Translations under genes and position numbers: made by a program
Assembly (NCBI GenBank): GCA_964621165.1
Contig: CAZULC010000006.1
Location: forward strand, 1 to 64,000
Direction: 5' to 3'
DNA: 64,000 nucleotides
DNA from: UMGS1696 sp964621165
GTDB lineage: Bacteria > Bacillota > Clostridia > Oscillospirales > CAG-272
Notes under the pieces: model-generated
The model's input: only the letters and a program-made list of their open reading frames with translations
What the model was told of the DNA's origin: nothing
Database searches by the model: none
In this document: piece by piece, positions 7,980 to 16,439 of the stretch
Position numbering within the stretch: position 1 is the first letter of the stretch
How the letters are laid out: the number at the start of each line of letters is the position of its first letter

Positions 7980-7999
7980 ATAGCTACATATGTAGTTAT
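7980..7999. promoter_or_regulatory. 20-bp palindrome in the gap upstream of marR
   Basis: ATAGCTACATATGTAGTTAT has a perfect 12-bp core (CTACATATGTAG, 7984-7995) and one imperfect outer pair. It lies 25 bp from the 3' end of the HAAS-like gene. It could be an operator or part of a weak hairpin. Confidence 0.35.
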
Positions 8000-8024
8000 A
8001 ACTTCCGCCGCGTATTTTTGTGCG

Positions 8025-8921
8025 TCAGTCCTTCAGAAACAGGTCCATAACAAGCTGGATGAAGGCGCCGAAGAGGAAAATCAGCCACGTCAGGTGCCAT
8101 GCGTATGTATGGAAGCTGAGCAGGAAATACAGTATCGTCACGAGAATCCACAGTATGGGATACAGGCTTTTTCGTACGGCTTCCTTGACTGACGCGCCGC
8201 GCTGGAATTTCTTCACCCCGCTGAGTATAACCTGACCTGCCGCACCGAAAAGGAATACAAGCCAAGTAAGGTGCCACAATCCGGTGCCGAAGCTTATTAT
8301 AATGTAGAATATGGTCAGAAGCAGCCACATTATAGGCGTGAGTCCTCGTCGGATTGTCTCGTCAAGAGGTGTGCCCCGGTTGTACTTCTTCACCATGTTC
8401 ATGATGACCTGACCAACAGCACCCCAGAGGAAGATGAGCCACGTCAGGTGCCACTGCATTGTGATGAAGCTTCCGAGAAAGTAGGCGATTGTCACGAGAA
8501 TCCACAAAGCGGCGCAGAGCCTGTTCATTTTCCTGTCATTGAAATTCCACCTGTATCCGTCATTCCCGCCGCCTGAATCCGACTCTGAGGACTTTTCCGC
8601 TTCACTATTTTTCTTCCCGTTTTTGTCCTTTTTAATCTTTTTGTCTCTTTTATCCTTTTTGGCCCTTTTTTCGGCTTTCTTCTCACGCCTGAGAATTTCT
8701 CCGGCTTCCTCGTCCTTCGGCAGGGAGTCGAGCATGGCTTTTATCTCGTCCACATTGGATAGAACGTATCGGTAGGCGTCAATCTCGCTCATGCCCTCGC
8801 TGATACGTTCGTCGTAAGCTTTTTCAGCGTCGTCGGTGAGGCTTTCCCGTATTTCCTGAGCCGCGGAAGAACCGGCTTCGTCGCACAGCTCTTTTATTTT
8901 CTTCTCGATTTCTTTTTTCAT
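8025..8921 (-). CDS. HAAS-like membrane protein with three two-helix repeats
   Basis: This 298-residue protein has three parts. Residues 1-70 are a soluble helical domain (KKEIEKKIKELCDEAG, then GMSEIDAYRYVL) resembling the HAAS/DUF1700 N-terminal domain of Firmicutes membrane proteins. Residues 75-118 are a Lys/Asp/Ser-rich linker. Then come three copies of a two-span membrane module (about 131-180, 193-238, 253-298), each ending in a WHLTWLIFLWGA-like motif and a short basic loop. It is a tandem paralogue of the gene at 8948. No Shine-Dalgarno sequence is visible before the ATG. HAAS proteins are often paired with PadR regulators; here a MarR gene is downstream. Function is unknown. Confidence 0.75.
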   Translation of the reverse strand: MKKEIEKKIKELCDEAGSSAAQEIRESLTDDAEKAYDERISEGMSEIDAYRYVLSNVDEIKAMLDSLPKDEEAGEILRREKKAEKRAKKDKRDKKIKKDKNGKKNSEAEKSSESDSGGGNDGYRWNFNDRKMNRLCAALWILVTIAYFLGSFITMQWHLTWLIFLWGAVGQVIMNMVKKYNRGTPLDETIRRGLTPIMWLLLTIFYIIISFGTGLWHLTWLVFLFGAAGQVILSGVKKFQRGASVKEAVRKSLYPILWILVTILYFLLSFHTYAWHLTWLIFLFGAFIQLVMDLFLKD

Positions 8922-8947
8922 TTTTATTTACGTTTGTACGTCAAAAA

Positions 8948-9541
8948 TCATTCCTTGAGGAACAGGTCGATTATCTTCTTGATGAACGCGCCTATCAGGA
9001 ATACAATCCACGTGATGTACCAGCCGCCGGTCGCAAAGCTGATGAGGAAGTAGAACATGGTGATAAACAACCACATTATGGTTGATATTCCCTTGCGCAT
9101 GAGCTTTTTCATGGGTGTGCCGCGGTTGTACTTCTTCACCATGTCCATGATTGTCTGCCCCACCGCGCCCCAGAGGAAAATCAGCCATGTGATTCTCCAC
9201 TGACCCGTGGCAAAGCTGCCAAGGATGTAGGCAATCACCACAAGGAGCCACAAAGCCGAGCAGATACTGTCAAGCTTCTTCTCGTTGTACTTCCGGTCAG
9301 CCTCGTGAATCTTCCCGCGCTCCTCGTCCTCGGTCAGGGGAAGGGATGCGAGCATGTCACGTATGTAGTCCACGTTTTTGAGCACGTCACGATAGGCGTC
9401 AAGCTCGCTCATTCCGGACTTAACCCTCTCGTCATAGCGGGCTTCAAGGTCGTCGGTTATGCTCTCCCGTATGTTCTGAGCCGCCGCTGAGCCTGCTTCG
9501 TCGCACAGTTCTTTAACTTTTTTCTCTATCTCTTTTTTCAT
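8948..9541 (-). CDS. HAAS-like membrane protein with two two-helix repeats
   Basis: This 197-residue paralogue of the downstream neighbour shares a near-identical N-terminal domain (KELCDEAGSAAAQNIRES, GMSELDAYRDVL) but has only two membrane modules (about 90-139 and 150-197) and no long charged linker. The module motif appears as RITWLIFLWGAVGQ and YITWIVFLIGAF. The gene sits 26 nt after the wall-protein gene and 26 nt before its paralogue, so the three are probably co-transcribed. There is no recognisable Shine-Dalgarno sequence. The repeat-number difference suggests duplication followed by gain or loss of a module. Function unknown. Confidence 0.75.
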   Translation of the reverse strand: MKKEIEKKVKELCDEAGSAAAQNIRESITDDLEARYDERVKSGMSELDAYRDVLKNVDYIRDMLASLPLTEDEERGKIHEADRKYNEKKLDSICSALWLLVVIAYILGSFATGQWRITWLIFLWGAVGQTIMDMVKKYNRGTPMKKLMRKGISTIMWLFITMFYFLISFATGGWYITWIVFLIGAFIKKIIDLFLKE

Positions 9542-9567
9542 GTTGTATTACAGTAAATATTCGGTTT

Positions 9568-11358
9568 TCAGTTAGCCAGAGACGATACTACCCAGTCAAG
9601 TCCATAGCTGTCGTAGACGTAGGTGTCGTCGGGCAAAAACAGCGCGTCCTCAATGTCAACATCCCCTGAGCCGAGGTGCATGGAGCCATTGTACTTTCCC
9701 CTGTATGCCGCAATATGAACGTGCTTGCCGCTTGCTACGCCATAGTCGCCGCTGTCGTAGAAGTATTCCCCCTGAGTCAGCCCCCGTCCAACGTAAATAT
9801 CGGAGATGTCGTTGTCGTGGAGGAAACACATGGTCATGTAGTCAAGTGTTCCGTCAGCATAGCGGACCGGGGATGCGGACTCAATCCACACGGCGTTGCA
9901 GGCTTCCTCATTGGCGTCAATCCGCACTACAGTCGCGTTGAACGGTGCCTTTACCGCCATTTCCGTGGGCTGGATGTCGAGGGCGTTCTGCTCCATGTGG
10001 GAATAGTCGTCGAATGCCCCCTGGGTCACAAGAAGCGAATCCGCCACGAACACCGCCAGCTCATCCCCGGCTGAGTTCATGATTCCCTGACGGGTGAAGT
10101 TCCACCGAACAGCCTTGCCCGGGTCGTCGGTGAAGATAAGACGGGATCCGTTTTCGTACTGGTTCAGGGAAGACAGGTACAGCCCATCCGAGTCGGATAC
10201 CAAGGTCCATGTGCCGTCAGCAGCCCCGAGAATCCGGAATTCCACCGCCTGACTTCCCACGGAACGGTACAGCCCCGCGCTTTCGTCAGAGCCGCCGCGT
10301 CCTATAACCCTGCCGTAACCGTTTTTTGAAGCCGCCGAGTAGAGGTAGTAGGTCCCGCGCTCGGTTCTCTCGATACGGAATGTCTGGGTGATGTCGTCAC
10401 TGGGGTCCCACAGTGTCACTCCAACCCCGTCGTAGTCGCTGTTCATTCCGGAGCAGGCTATGTTGAGCATCTTTCCGCCAACGGAATTCTGGATTTTGTA
10501 GTATCCGTTCGGCAGAATCCAGCTGTCGCCGTAGCCAACCGCACTGAGATACTCCTGTACCTCACTGCTATCCTGGTTCCAGATGAGGAATACCGCGTCG
10601 TTGTAGTCAATAATTCCCTTCTGAACCAAAACGTCGGAATAAACCCGGTCATGTCCCTTTGTGGTGGTTCTCATGGCGTTGTACATGGCAAGAGCCGCAC
10701 CTCCACGGGTCAAGGGTTCGTCCCGTCCGGTCTCGCAGATTCCGATTTCACGGCAGTACTCCGCCGCTGTGTAAAAGGTGTAGTCCCCCTCATCAATGCG
10801 GTAGCCGAGTGCATACAGTAAATAACTCATAAACCTCTCGCAGCTCTCACCAAGCTGGGGATTGAACCGGACGACGCCATCGATTTCGGAAGTCTCGAGA
10901 ATGTCGTCAAGAAGTCCGCAGGAGTAGATATAGCCCACGTAGTCGCTTGCCCAGTCGGGTACGTCGGTGAATGGATGGGGATAGTGGACGAGATTTGCCT
11001 CTTCCTCAGCACCCATGAAACGCACGGCAAAAACGGCGGACTCCACCCGGTTCAGACCGCGTTCAAGGGCAAAGTCTATGCCTCCGTTGATGTTGACCCC
11101 GCTTCCGGAAATAAGTCCGAGGTAATAAAGCCTCATTGCCGCGTCGTCAGCCGAGAGAGAAATTCCCGCCGCTATGTGGGAGTCCACGGTCTCGGGCATT
11201 GGTATTTCCGCAACTGAAGTCTCCGAGTTACGGGAATGCCTGCGGTCAAGGGTGTCGAGAAGGTTCAAAGCCCCGGCCGAGGTACATATGCAGGAAGCCG
11301 CCATGACTGAGGCAAGAATATAGGATAATGTTTTAATAGTCCTGTTGTCAGCGCACAT
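9568..11358 (-). CDS. Secreted SLH / ricin-like / M23-like cell-wall protein
   Basis: This 596-residue exported protein starts with a signal peptide (hydrophobic stretch to about residue 30). Residues 65-240 carry S-layer-homology-like repeats, including FTDVPDWASDYVGYIYSCGL, which would bind secondary wall polymers. Residues 280-425 resemble a ricin-type beta-trefoil (GYYKIQNSVGGKMLNI, repeated W/F blocks). The C-terminal 150 residues look like an M23/LytM metallopeptidase: HMEQNALDIQ supplies a His and Asp, and GKHVHIAAY supplies the His-x-His ligand pair. The wider His-Asp spacing differs from the classical HxxxD. It may trim or sense peptidoglycan. AAAGGA precedes the start, and a consensus promoter lies upstream. 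Confidence 0.75.
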   Translation of the reverse strand: MCADNRTIKTLSYILASVMAASCICTSAGALNLLDTLDRRHSRNSETSVAEIPMPETVDSHIAAGISLSADDAAMRLYYLGLISGSGVNINGGIDFALERGLNRVESAVFAVRFMGAEEEANLVHYPHPFTDVPDWASDYVGYIYSCGLLDDILETSEIDGVVRFNPQLGESCERFMSYLLYALGYRIDEGDYTFYTAAEYCREIGICETGRDEPLTRGGAALAMYNAMRTTTKGHDRVYSDVLVQKGIIDYNDAVFLIWNQDSSEVQEYLSAVGYGDSWILPNGYYKIQNSVGGKMLNIACSGMNSDYDGVGVTLWDPSDDITQTFRIERTERGTYYLYSAASKNGYGRVIGRGGSDESAGLYRSVGSQAVEFRILGAADGTWTLVSDSDGLYLSSLNQYENGSRLIFTDDPGKAVRWNFTRQGIMNSAGDELAVFVADSLLVTQGAFDDYSHMEQNALDIQPTEMAVKAPFNATVVRIDANEEACNAVWIESASPVRYADGTLDYMTMCFLHDNDISDIYVGRGLTQGEYFYDSGDYGVASGKHVHIAAYRGKYNGSMHLGSGDVDIEDALFLPDDTYVYDSYGLDWVVSSLAN

Positions 11359-11406
11359 AACGTTCCTTTAGTACAAAAAAAGAATTTTTTATAACATATA
11401 TTCTAT

Positions 11407-11435
11407 ATTATACTCTTTTAATATTCATTTGTCAA
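11407..11435 (-). promoter_or_regulatory. Consensus sigma-A promoter of the wall-protein/HAAS operon
   Basis: On the minus strand TTGACA (11435-11430) and TATAAT (11412-11407) with 17 bp between, about 50 bp upstream of the first start codon. Confidence 0.9.
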
Positions 11436-11470
11436 TCGAAAACTCATATTTCCGCGTAAATTTAATATTG

Positions 11471-11512
11471 CAAAAAGCCGCCGCTGAGATTTTTACCCCA
11501 TACGGCAGCCTT
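11471..11512 (-). terminator. Intrinsic terminator after the family 2 glycosidase gene
   Basis: Minus-strand stem GGCTGCCG with CGGCGGCT (wobbles allowed), followed by TTTTTG. It isolates the glycosidase gene from the operon downstream. Confidence 0.8.
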
Positions 11513-11539
11513 GTGTATTACTTTTCAATTATAATTCGC

Positions 11540-13267
11540 TTATTTTTCGATTGCAGCTTTGCGTGAAAGGATTTTGTGCAGTCTTCCGAGGTCGAACTTT
11601 GTTCTGCGGTCGAAGGAGTAGATGCCGTTCTTTTCCTGATATACGTCGGTGAGCTGTGTGTAGCAGAAGGCGCACATCTTTGGGTTGTCAAGAAGCACGT
11701 TCACCAGCCCCTCGAATCTTGCGTAGAATTCCTCGATGTCCTTGGGTGCGTTTCCGTAGCCCCATGCCGCGCTGGGATCGTCGTCGATGTTCCAGTAGGT
11801 TCCGCCGAACTCAGAAACAAAGTAGGGCTGACCCTCGTATTTCTCGTGGCGTGGATTGTTGACGAACACGTTTCCCTCTCCTGTAATAAGCGACTCGAAG
11901 GCTTTTCTGAACTTCACCGGGTCCTGCTCGTAGTTGTGAACGTCATAAATGTCCGTGACGACGTGAACGTAGCCTGAGGTATCGATAATCGGACGCATGG
12001 GATCCACGGCTCTGGTGACGTTGTAGACGGTTCTGAACACCTGCTTGTTCCGTCTCTCGCCGGTTTCGTTGAAGGGACACCAACCCACAATCGACGGGTG
12101 GTTGTAGTCACGCTCAAGCTCACACAGCCATTCGGGCAGGATGGAGGTAAGAGACGCCGGATTAGATTCGTCAAGCCCCCAGTTCGGGAACTCGCCCCAG
12201 AGCAGATAGCCCATCTTGTCGGCGTGGTAGATGAACCGTGGCTCGAACACCTTCATGTGCATACGCGCGCCGTTGAATCCAGCCTTTTTCGAGAGGTAGA
12301 TGTCGCGGACAAAATCCTCGTCTGAGGACGCCGTGTAGATTCCGTCAGGGAAGTAGCCTTGGTCAAGTACCAGTCTCTGGTAAACCGGCTTGTGGTTCAG
12401 TTCAATCGCGTACCCCTTGATGGCAACGCTTCTCATGCCGAAGTAGGATGTGACAACGTCCTCCCCTGCCTTGACCTTGAGGTCGTAGAGATTCGGCTCG
12501 TCCAGCGTCCACAGCTTTGCCTCGGGAACGGGAACCTCAAACACCGCCGACTTCCCGCAGACCTTGGCTTCAGCCGAAGACACAGCCTTGCCGTCAAACA
12601 GAACCTCAGCCGCGACCTTGTCGATGGCGGAATTCTCACCTGCCAGTGAGACCGTCACGTCGATCCTGCCGTTGTCGATGTCCGGGGTGATTTTTACGTT
12701 TTCTATGTAGTTTTTCGGTACAAACTCCATCCACACGGTCTGCCAGATTCCGGTGCAGCGGGTGTAGTGGCATCCGGAGTTGTAGTAGCTGTAGTAGACT
12801 TGCTTTCCCGTTGGCTGGAGGCTTGAGTGGCCGTTGTCCTCAGCAAAGACTGAAATTACGTTCTCGTCCTCGTTCAGGTATTCGGTCACGTCCACCGCGA
12901 AGGGAGTGTAGCCGCCGGTGTGGGTCCCCGCCAGATGTCCGTTGACCCATATTTCGCTGTAGTAGTCAACCGCGCCGAAATGCAGGAGAACCCGTCCGCA
13001 CTCCACGCACCAGTTTGCCGGTATGGTCACGGTTTTTCTGTACCAGCACGCGGGAATGAAGTCCACGTACTCGATGCCGGATAACTTCGACTCAGGCACA
13101 AACGGCACGACGATTTTTTTGTCATACTCGGAACCTTCCCACATCTTTCTCTCGCGGCCGCTGTTTCCGAAGTCGAAAGCAAACTCCCACTCGCCGTTGA
13201 GACAGAGCCAGCTCCGCTCGTCACGGACAAGGGAAGGACGGGGGTATTCGCTTCTTGGAATGTTCAT
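11540..13267 (-). CDS. Glycoside hydrolase family 2 (beta-glucuronidase/beta-galactosidase-like)
   Basis: This 575-residue protein has the three-domain GH2 layout: a jelly-roll sugar-binding domain (1-185), an immunoglobulin-like domain (about 190-285) and a TIM barrel. The signature YNHPSIVGWCPFNE places the acid/base Glu at about 401, and YFVSEFGG places the nucleophile Glu at about 486. No signal peptide is present, so it probably acts inside the cell on imported oligosaccharides or glycosides. Substrate cannot be told from sequence alone. CAAGGAGG precedes the ATG, and it has its own promoter and terminator, so it is probably monocistronic. Confidence 0.9.
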   Translation of the reverse strand: MNIPRSEYPRPSLVRDERSWLCLNGEWEFAFDFGNSGRERKMWEGSEYDKKIVVPFVPESKLSGIEYVDFIPACWYRKTVTIPANWCVECGRVLLHFGAVDYYSEIWVNGHLAGTHTGGYTPFAVDVTEYLNEDENVISVFAEDNGHSSLQPTGKQVYYSYYNSGCHYTRCTGIWQTVWMEFVPKNYIENVKITPDIDNGRIDVTVSLAGENSAIDKVAAEVLFDGKAVSSAEAKVCGKSAVFEVPVPEAKLWTLDEPNLYDLKVKAGEDVVTSYFGMRSVAIKGYAIELNHKPVYQRLVLDQGYFPDGIYTASSDEDFVRDIYLSKKAGFNGARMHMKVFEPRFIYHADKMGYLLWGEFPNWGLDESNPASLTSILPEWLCELERDYNHPSIVGWCPFNETGERRNKQVFRTVYNVTRAVDPMRPIIDTSGYVHVVTDIYDVHNYEQDPVKFRKAFESLITGEGNVFVNNPRHEKYEGQPYFVSEFGGTYWNIDDDPSAAWGYGNAPKDIEEFYARFEGLVNVLLDNPKMCAFCYTQLTDVYQEKNGIYSFDRRTKFDLGRLHKILSRKAAIEK

Positions 13268-13357
13268 ATTCTTTCCTCCTTGATAAGTATCAGGGTGATT
13301 TTTTGGCGTTTTCCGATTATTTTTTGTTGTTTTCCGCCATAATTCATCTTCAATACT

Positions 13358-13386
13358 ATTATATATGAAAAAGCAAGAATATGCAA
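13358..13386 (-). promoter_or_regulatory. Sigma-A promoter of the family 2 glycosidase gene
   Basis: On the minus strand TTGCAT (13386-13381) and TATAAT (13363-13358), 17-bp spacer. Confidence 0.85.
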
Positions 13387-13426
13387 TACTTTTTGTGATA
13401 TTTCCCTCGGATTTTTGTCGGAAATG

Positions 13427-14290
13427 TTATTTTTCGTCCGTATGCCCGACAATGTCCGTGTAAACCCCGTAGATTCCCATGTCGAGGTACTTCCGCACTT
13501 CCGACGGGTCGTTTACCGTATGTACGTACAGCGGAATGCCCGCCTTCTTCATGCCGTCAACATAGCCGGGGACGCCGCACAGCTCGTAGGAAAAAGTAAA
13601 GCCAATGAGCTTGTGGTAGCGGGCGAACTTCACAAGAGAATCCACATCGGTCTTGGAATTCCAGTCAAGCTTGTACAGGGAGTAGATTATGTTGTCAAAG
13701 CCCAGTCCCGCGGCAATGTTGTACTCCTCCTCGGAATAAACCTGAATCACAACCCGGTCGCAGAGCCGCTTTTCCCCGAAAACCTCCATTACAACGGACG
13801 CCGCGTCGGAAAAACGCTCCTTTATGTCGGTGACGACGTACATGCCCGGGTGGCTTTCGAGAAATTCCGCCGCGTCGCTTATGTCAATTGGCGTGAAGTT
13901 CCAATAAATGCTCGACGACTTGAATTCGTCATATGTAGGAGCTTCACCGGACGTCAATGTGTCGATGTACTCCCGGCTCCAGTCGTGGATGCAGACAAGA
14001 CGGTCGTCGGATGTAAAGCTCAGGTCCAGCTCAACGGCACTCACGCCACCCTCGGCGCACTGCTCAAGTCCCTCCAGTGAGTTGGAGCCGTCGAATGAGC
14101 GGTATGTCCCCTGACTGTCGTACCCCCAAAGCTCGCCTCCCGCGTGGATTATCTCCCTGAACTTCACAGGCACGTCCGTGTAATCCATGGAGTCCACGCA
14201 TGAGTACAGGCTGAATCCGCTCAGCACAAAGGTTAAGCAGAGGGAGAAAATCAAGAATAATTTAACTTTGTTAAAGTGAAACTTTTTCAT
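13427..14290 (-). CDS. Glycerophosphodiester phosphodiesterase family protein
   Basis: This 287-residue protein has an N-terminal hydrophobic signal/anchor (about 8-30) and a GDPD TIM-barrel domain. Visible catalytic elements are IIHAGGE (His49 in place of the usual HRG), an Asn/Glu pair near 70-73, ELDLSFTSDDRLVCIHDW with Glu87, Asp89 and the second catalytic His102. It should hydrolyse glycerophosphodiesters, or a related phosphodiester, outside the membrane. The Arg of the common HRG motif is replaced by Ala, so the activity may differ. No clear Shine-Dalgarno sequence precedes the ATG, and no promoter is evident in the 69-nt gap after the ispH-rpsA terminator. Expression may rely on read-through. 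Confidence 0.82.
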   Translation of the reverse strand: MKKFHFNKVKLFLIFSLCLTFVLSGFSLYSCVDSMDYTDVPVKFREIIHAGGELWGYDSQGTYRSFDGSNSLEGLEQCAEGGVSAVELDLSFTSDDRLVCIHDWSREYIDTLTSGEAPTYDEFKSSSIYWNFTPIDISDAAEFLESHPGMYVVTDIKERFSDAASVVMEVFGEKRLCDRVVIQVYSEEEYNIAAGLGFDNIIYSLYKLDWNSKTDVDSLVKFARYHKLIGFTFSYELCGVPGYVDGMKKAGIPLYVHTVNDPSEVRKYLDMGIYGVYTDIVGHTDEK

Positions 14291-14310
14291 GGTTGGATTT
14301 TTACTCCCAC

Positions 14311-14338
14311 AAAAAAAGCGGATATGCTCTACCCGCTC
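14311..14338 (-). terminator. Intrinsic terminator after ispH-rpsA
   Basis: Minus-strand AGCGG pairs with CCGCT and is followed by seven T residues, 21 nt after the stop codon. Confidence 0.85.
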
Positions 14339-14359
14339 TTTTCGTTGATTTCTGTGAAA

Positions 14360-16384
14360 TTATTCAGCGTCGCCGGATTCTTCAGCTGCTTCGGTTTCTT
14401 TAACCTCATCCTCATCGGTTTCTTCTTCCTCTTCTTCAAGGAGAGCGCGGATGGAGAGGCTGATCTTGTGGTTTTCTTCGTCGATGTTTGTAATCTTTAC
14501 GTTTACAACCTGACCGACCTCGAGAACTTCCTCGGGCTTTGCGATCTTGTGGTCAGCGATCTGGCTGATGTGGATAAGACCGTCGCATCCGGGAACTACC
14601 TCAGCAAACGCGCCGAAGGGGAGAAGGCTTACAATCTTGACCTCGGCTGTGTCGCCAACCGCGTACTTCTGGGTAAAGATGTACCAGGGGTTCATTTCCT
14701 CAGTCTTGTAGCCGAGGGAAATTCTGCCTTTTTCGCGGTCGAAGGACTTTACATAAACGTGGATCTTTTCGCCAACGGAAACAACGTCGGAAGGATGGCG
14801 GATTCTTCTCCAGGACAGCTCGGATGTATGTACCATACCGTCAACGCCGCCCAGATCAACGAACGCGCCGAAATCGGTAAGGCTCTTGACCTCGCCGTCG
14901 TATTCCTTGCCCTCTTCGATGGTGGACCAGAACGCCTCTTCCCTTGCCTTTCTCTCTTCACGGAGTACGGCGCGGATTGAAGCGTATGCTCTCTTGCGTT
15001 CGTGCTTGATTTCGATAATCTTAACCTTCTGGGTTGTGTTCATGAGGGTTGCGAGGTCGCCGTCCTTCGGAACTCCTGTAAGGGATGCGGGGATGAATAC
15101 TCTCACCGAGTTGATGGAGATGATAACTCCGCCCTTTACAACCTCAACAATCTTGCCCTCGAGGGTTTCCCCGGAGTCGCAGGCTTCTACGATTTTCACC
15201 CAGTTTGCCTCGGAGTCGACTCTTGTCTTGTCAAGGGTAGCAATGCCGTCGATGTCGCTGACCTTTACTACCTTTGCTTTGATAACATCTCCAACCTTAT
15301 ACAGTTCGTCGAGCTTAGCCTGGGGGTCGGTTGTAGCTTTGTCGTGAACTATAACGCCTGTAGTCTTCGTACCAAGGTCGAGATGAATCTCGTTCTGCGA
15401 TATGGACGTAATAACGCCTTCGACGATATCTCCTGTATTTAAAGTTTTGAGTGAATTTTCGAGAAGCTCAGCAAAATTTTCTGTCTGCTCATTCATTGTT
15501 TTATATACCTCCTGTATTACACTGTACGGCGTCGATGCACCGGCAGTTATTGACACTTTTAAATTTTTGACGTCAACGTGCGGGCATTCGTCTTCCCCTT
15601 CGATAAAATATACCCGGCTGCATATCTGGCGCGAAATGTCGTACAGCTTCCTTGAATTGCTGCTTTCCCTGCACCCAATCACGACCATGACGTCGCTTTC
15701 TTCGGCAAGGGCGGCGCTTTCCTTCTGCCGCGTTTCAGTCACATTACATATTGTATCAAAAATTCCGGCGTTTGTATAGACCTTTTGAATAAAATTTACG
15801 GAATTTTTCCATTCATCTAAATTTTGTGTAGTTTGTGCGGCCAAACTTATGCGTTTTGCACAATTTTTGTGGCTATTCCACGAAAAAACGGCTTTTTCAA
15901 GTTCCGCCGCGTCCGCGAAGACGTATTTTTCACCCTCGGCGCAGCTCATTATTCCCTCAACTTCAGGGTGGGAAGCCTTCCCGATCAGGATGAAAACGCA
16001 CCCTTCCCCCGAGTTTTCCCGGGCTATGTCCCGCACTTTCTTCACGTATGGGCATGTTCCGTCAATCAGCGTGAAGTTCGGGTTCCGTCCGCTGCAGGCG
16101 TAGAGCTTGTCCGAAATTTTCTTCAGCTCCCCGTGAGCGCGGATTACAAGGGTGATTTTCTCCCCACGGTCAGCACGCGAGATGATTCCGTCCACGTCAT
16201 TCCGGGATACAATTTCCGCCCCGCGTTTTTCAAGTGCGTCCGTGTACCTGACGTTGTGTATAATCCGCCCGAGGGTGTACACCGCGCCGCCGTCAGATTC
16301 AGCCTTCTCCAGTGCCGACTCAAGCTGCTCGCATGCGCGTCTGACTCCCGGACAGAAACCGGCGTGTTCCGCCACCTTTATCAT
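14360..16384 (-). CDS. ispH-rpsA: Fusion of 4-hydroxy-3-methylbut-2-enyl diphosphate reductase and ribosomal protein S1
   Basis: This 674-residue protein joins IspH (1-285) to four S1 RNA-binding domains. The IspH part makes IPP and DMAPP in the last step of the MEP pathway. Its three Fe-S cysteines lie in GFCPGVRRAC, DGTCPYVKK and ICNVTETRQKE, and SHPEVEGIM and GASTP are also conserved. The S1 repeats start near 312, 390, 475 and 560; the last two are the most canonical (SLTDFGAFVDLGGVDGMVH). An acidic Glu/Asp tail ends the protein. This fusion is known in Clostridia. dxs for the same pathway lies at 54667. The gene follows plsC and cmk, a conserved neighbourhood. Confidence 0.95.
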   Translation of the reverse strand: MIKVAEHAGFCPGVRRACEQLESALEKAESDGGAVYTLGRIIHNVRYTDALEKRGAEIVSRNDVDGIISRADRGEKITLVIRAHGELKKISDKLYACSGRNPNFTLIDGTCPYVKKVRDIARENSGEGCVFILIGKASHPEVEGIMSCAEGEKYVFADAAELEKAVFSWNSHKNCAKRISLAAQTTQNLDEWKNSVNFIQKVYTNAGIFDTICNVTETRQKESAALAEESDVMVVIGCRESSNSRKLYDISRQICSRVYFIEGEDECPHVDVKNLKVSITAGASTPYSVIQEVYKTMNEQTENFAELLENSLKTLNTGDIVEGVITSISQNEIHLDLGTKTTGVIVHDKATTDPQAKLDELYKVGDVIKAKVVKVSDIDGIATLDKTRVDSEANWVKIVEACDSGETLEGKIVEVVKGGVIISINSVRVFIPASLTGVPKDGDLATLMNTTQKVKIIEIKHERKRAYASIRAVLREERKAREEAFWSTIEEGKEYDGEVKSLTDFGAFVDLGGVDGMVHTSELSWRRIRHPSDVVSVGEKIHVYVKSFDREKGRISLGYKTEEMNPWYIFTQKYAVGDTAEVKIVSLLPFGAFAEVVPGCDGLIHISQIADHKIAKPEEVLEVGQVVNVKITNIDEENHKISLSIRALLEEEEEETDEDEVKETEAAEESGDAE

Positions 16385-16439
16385 GTGAATATCTTTCTCC
16401 TTTGTTTAAAGTAAAGAGAGCGTTTCTGCGTTCATGCGT

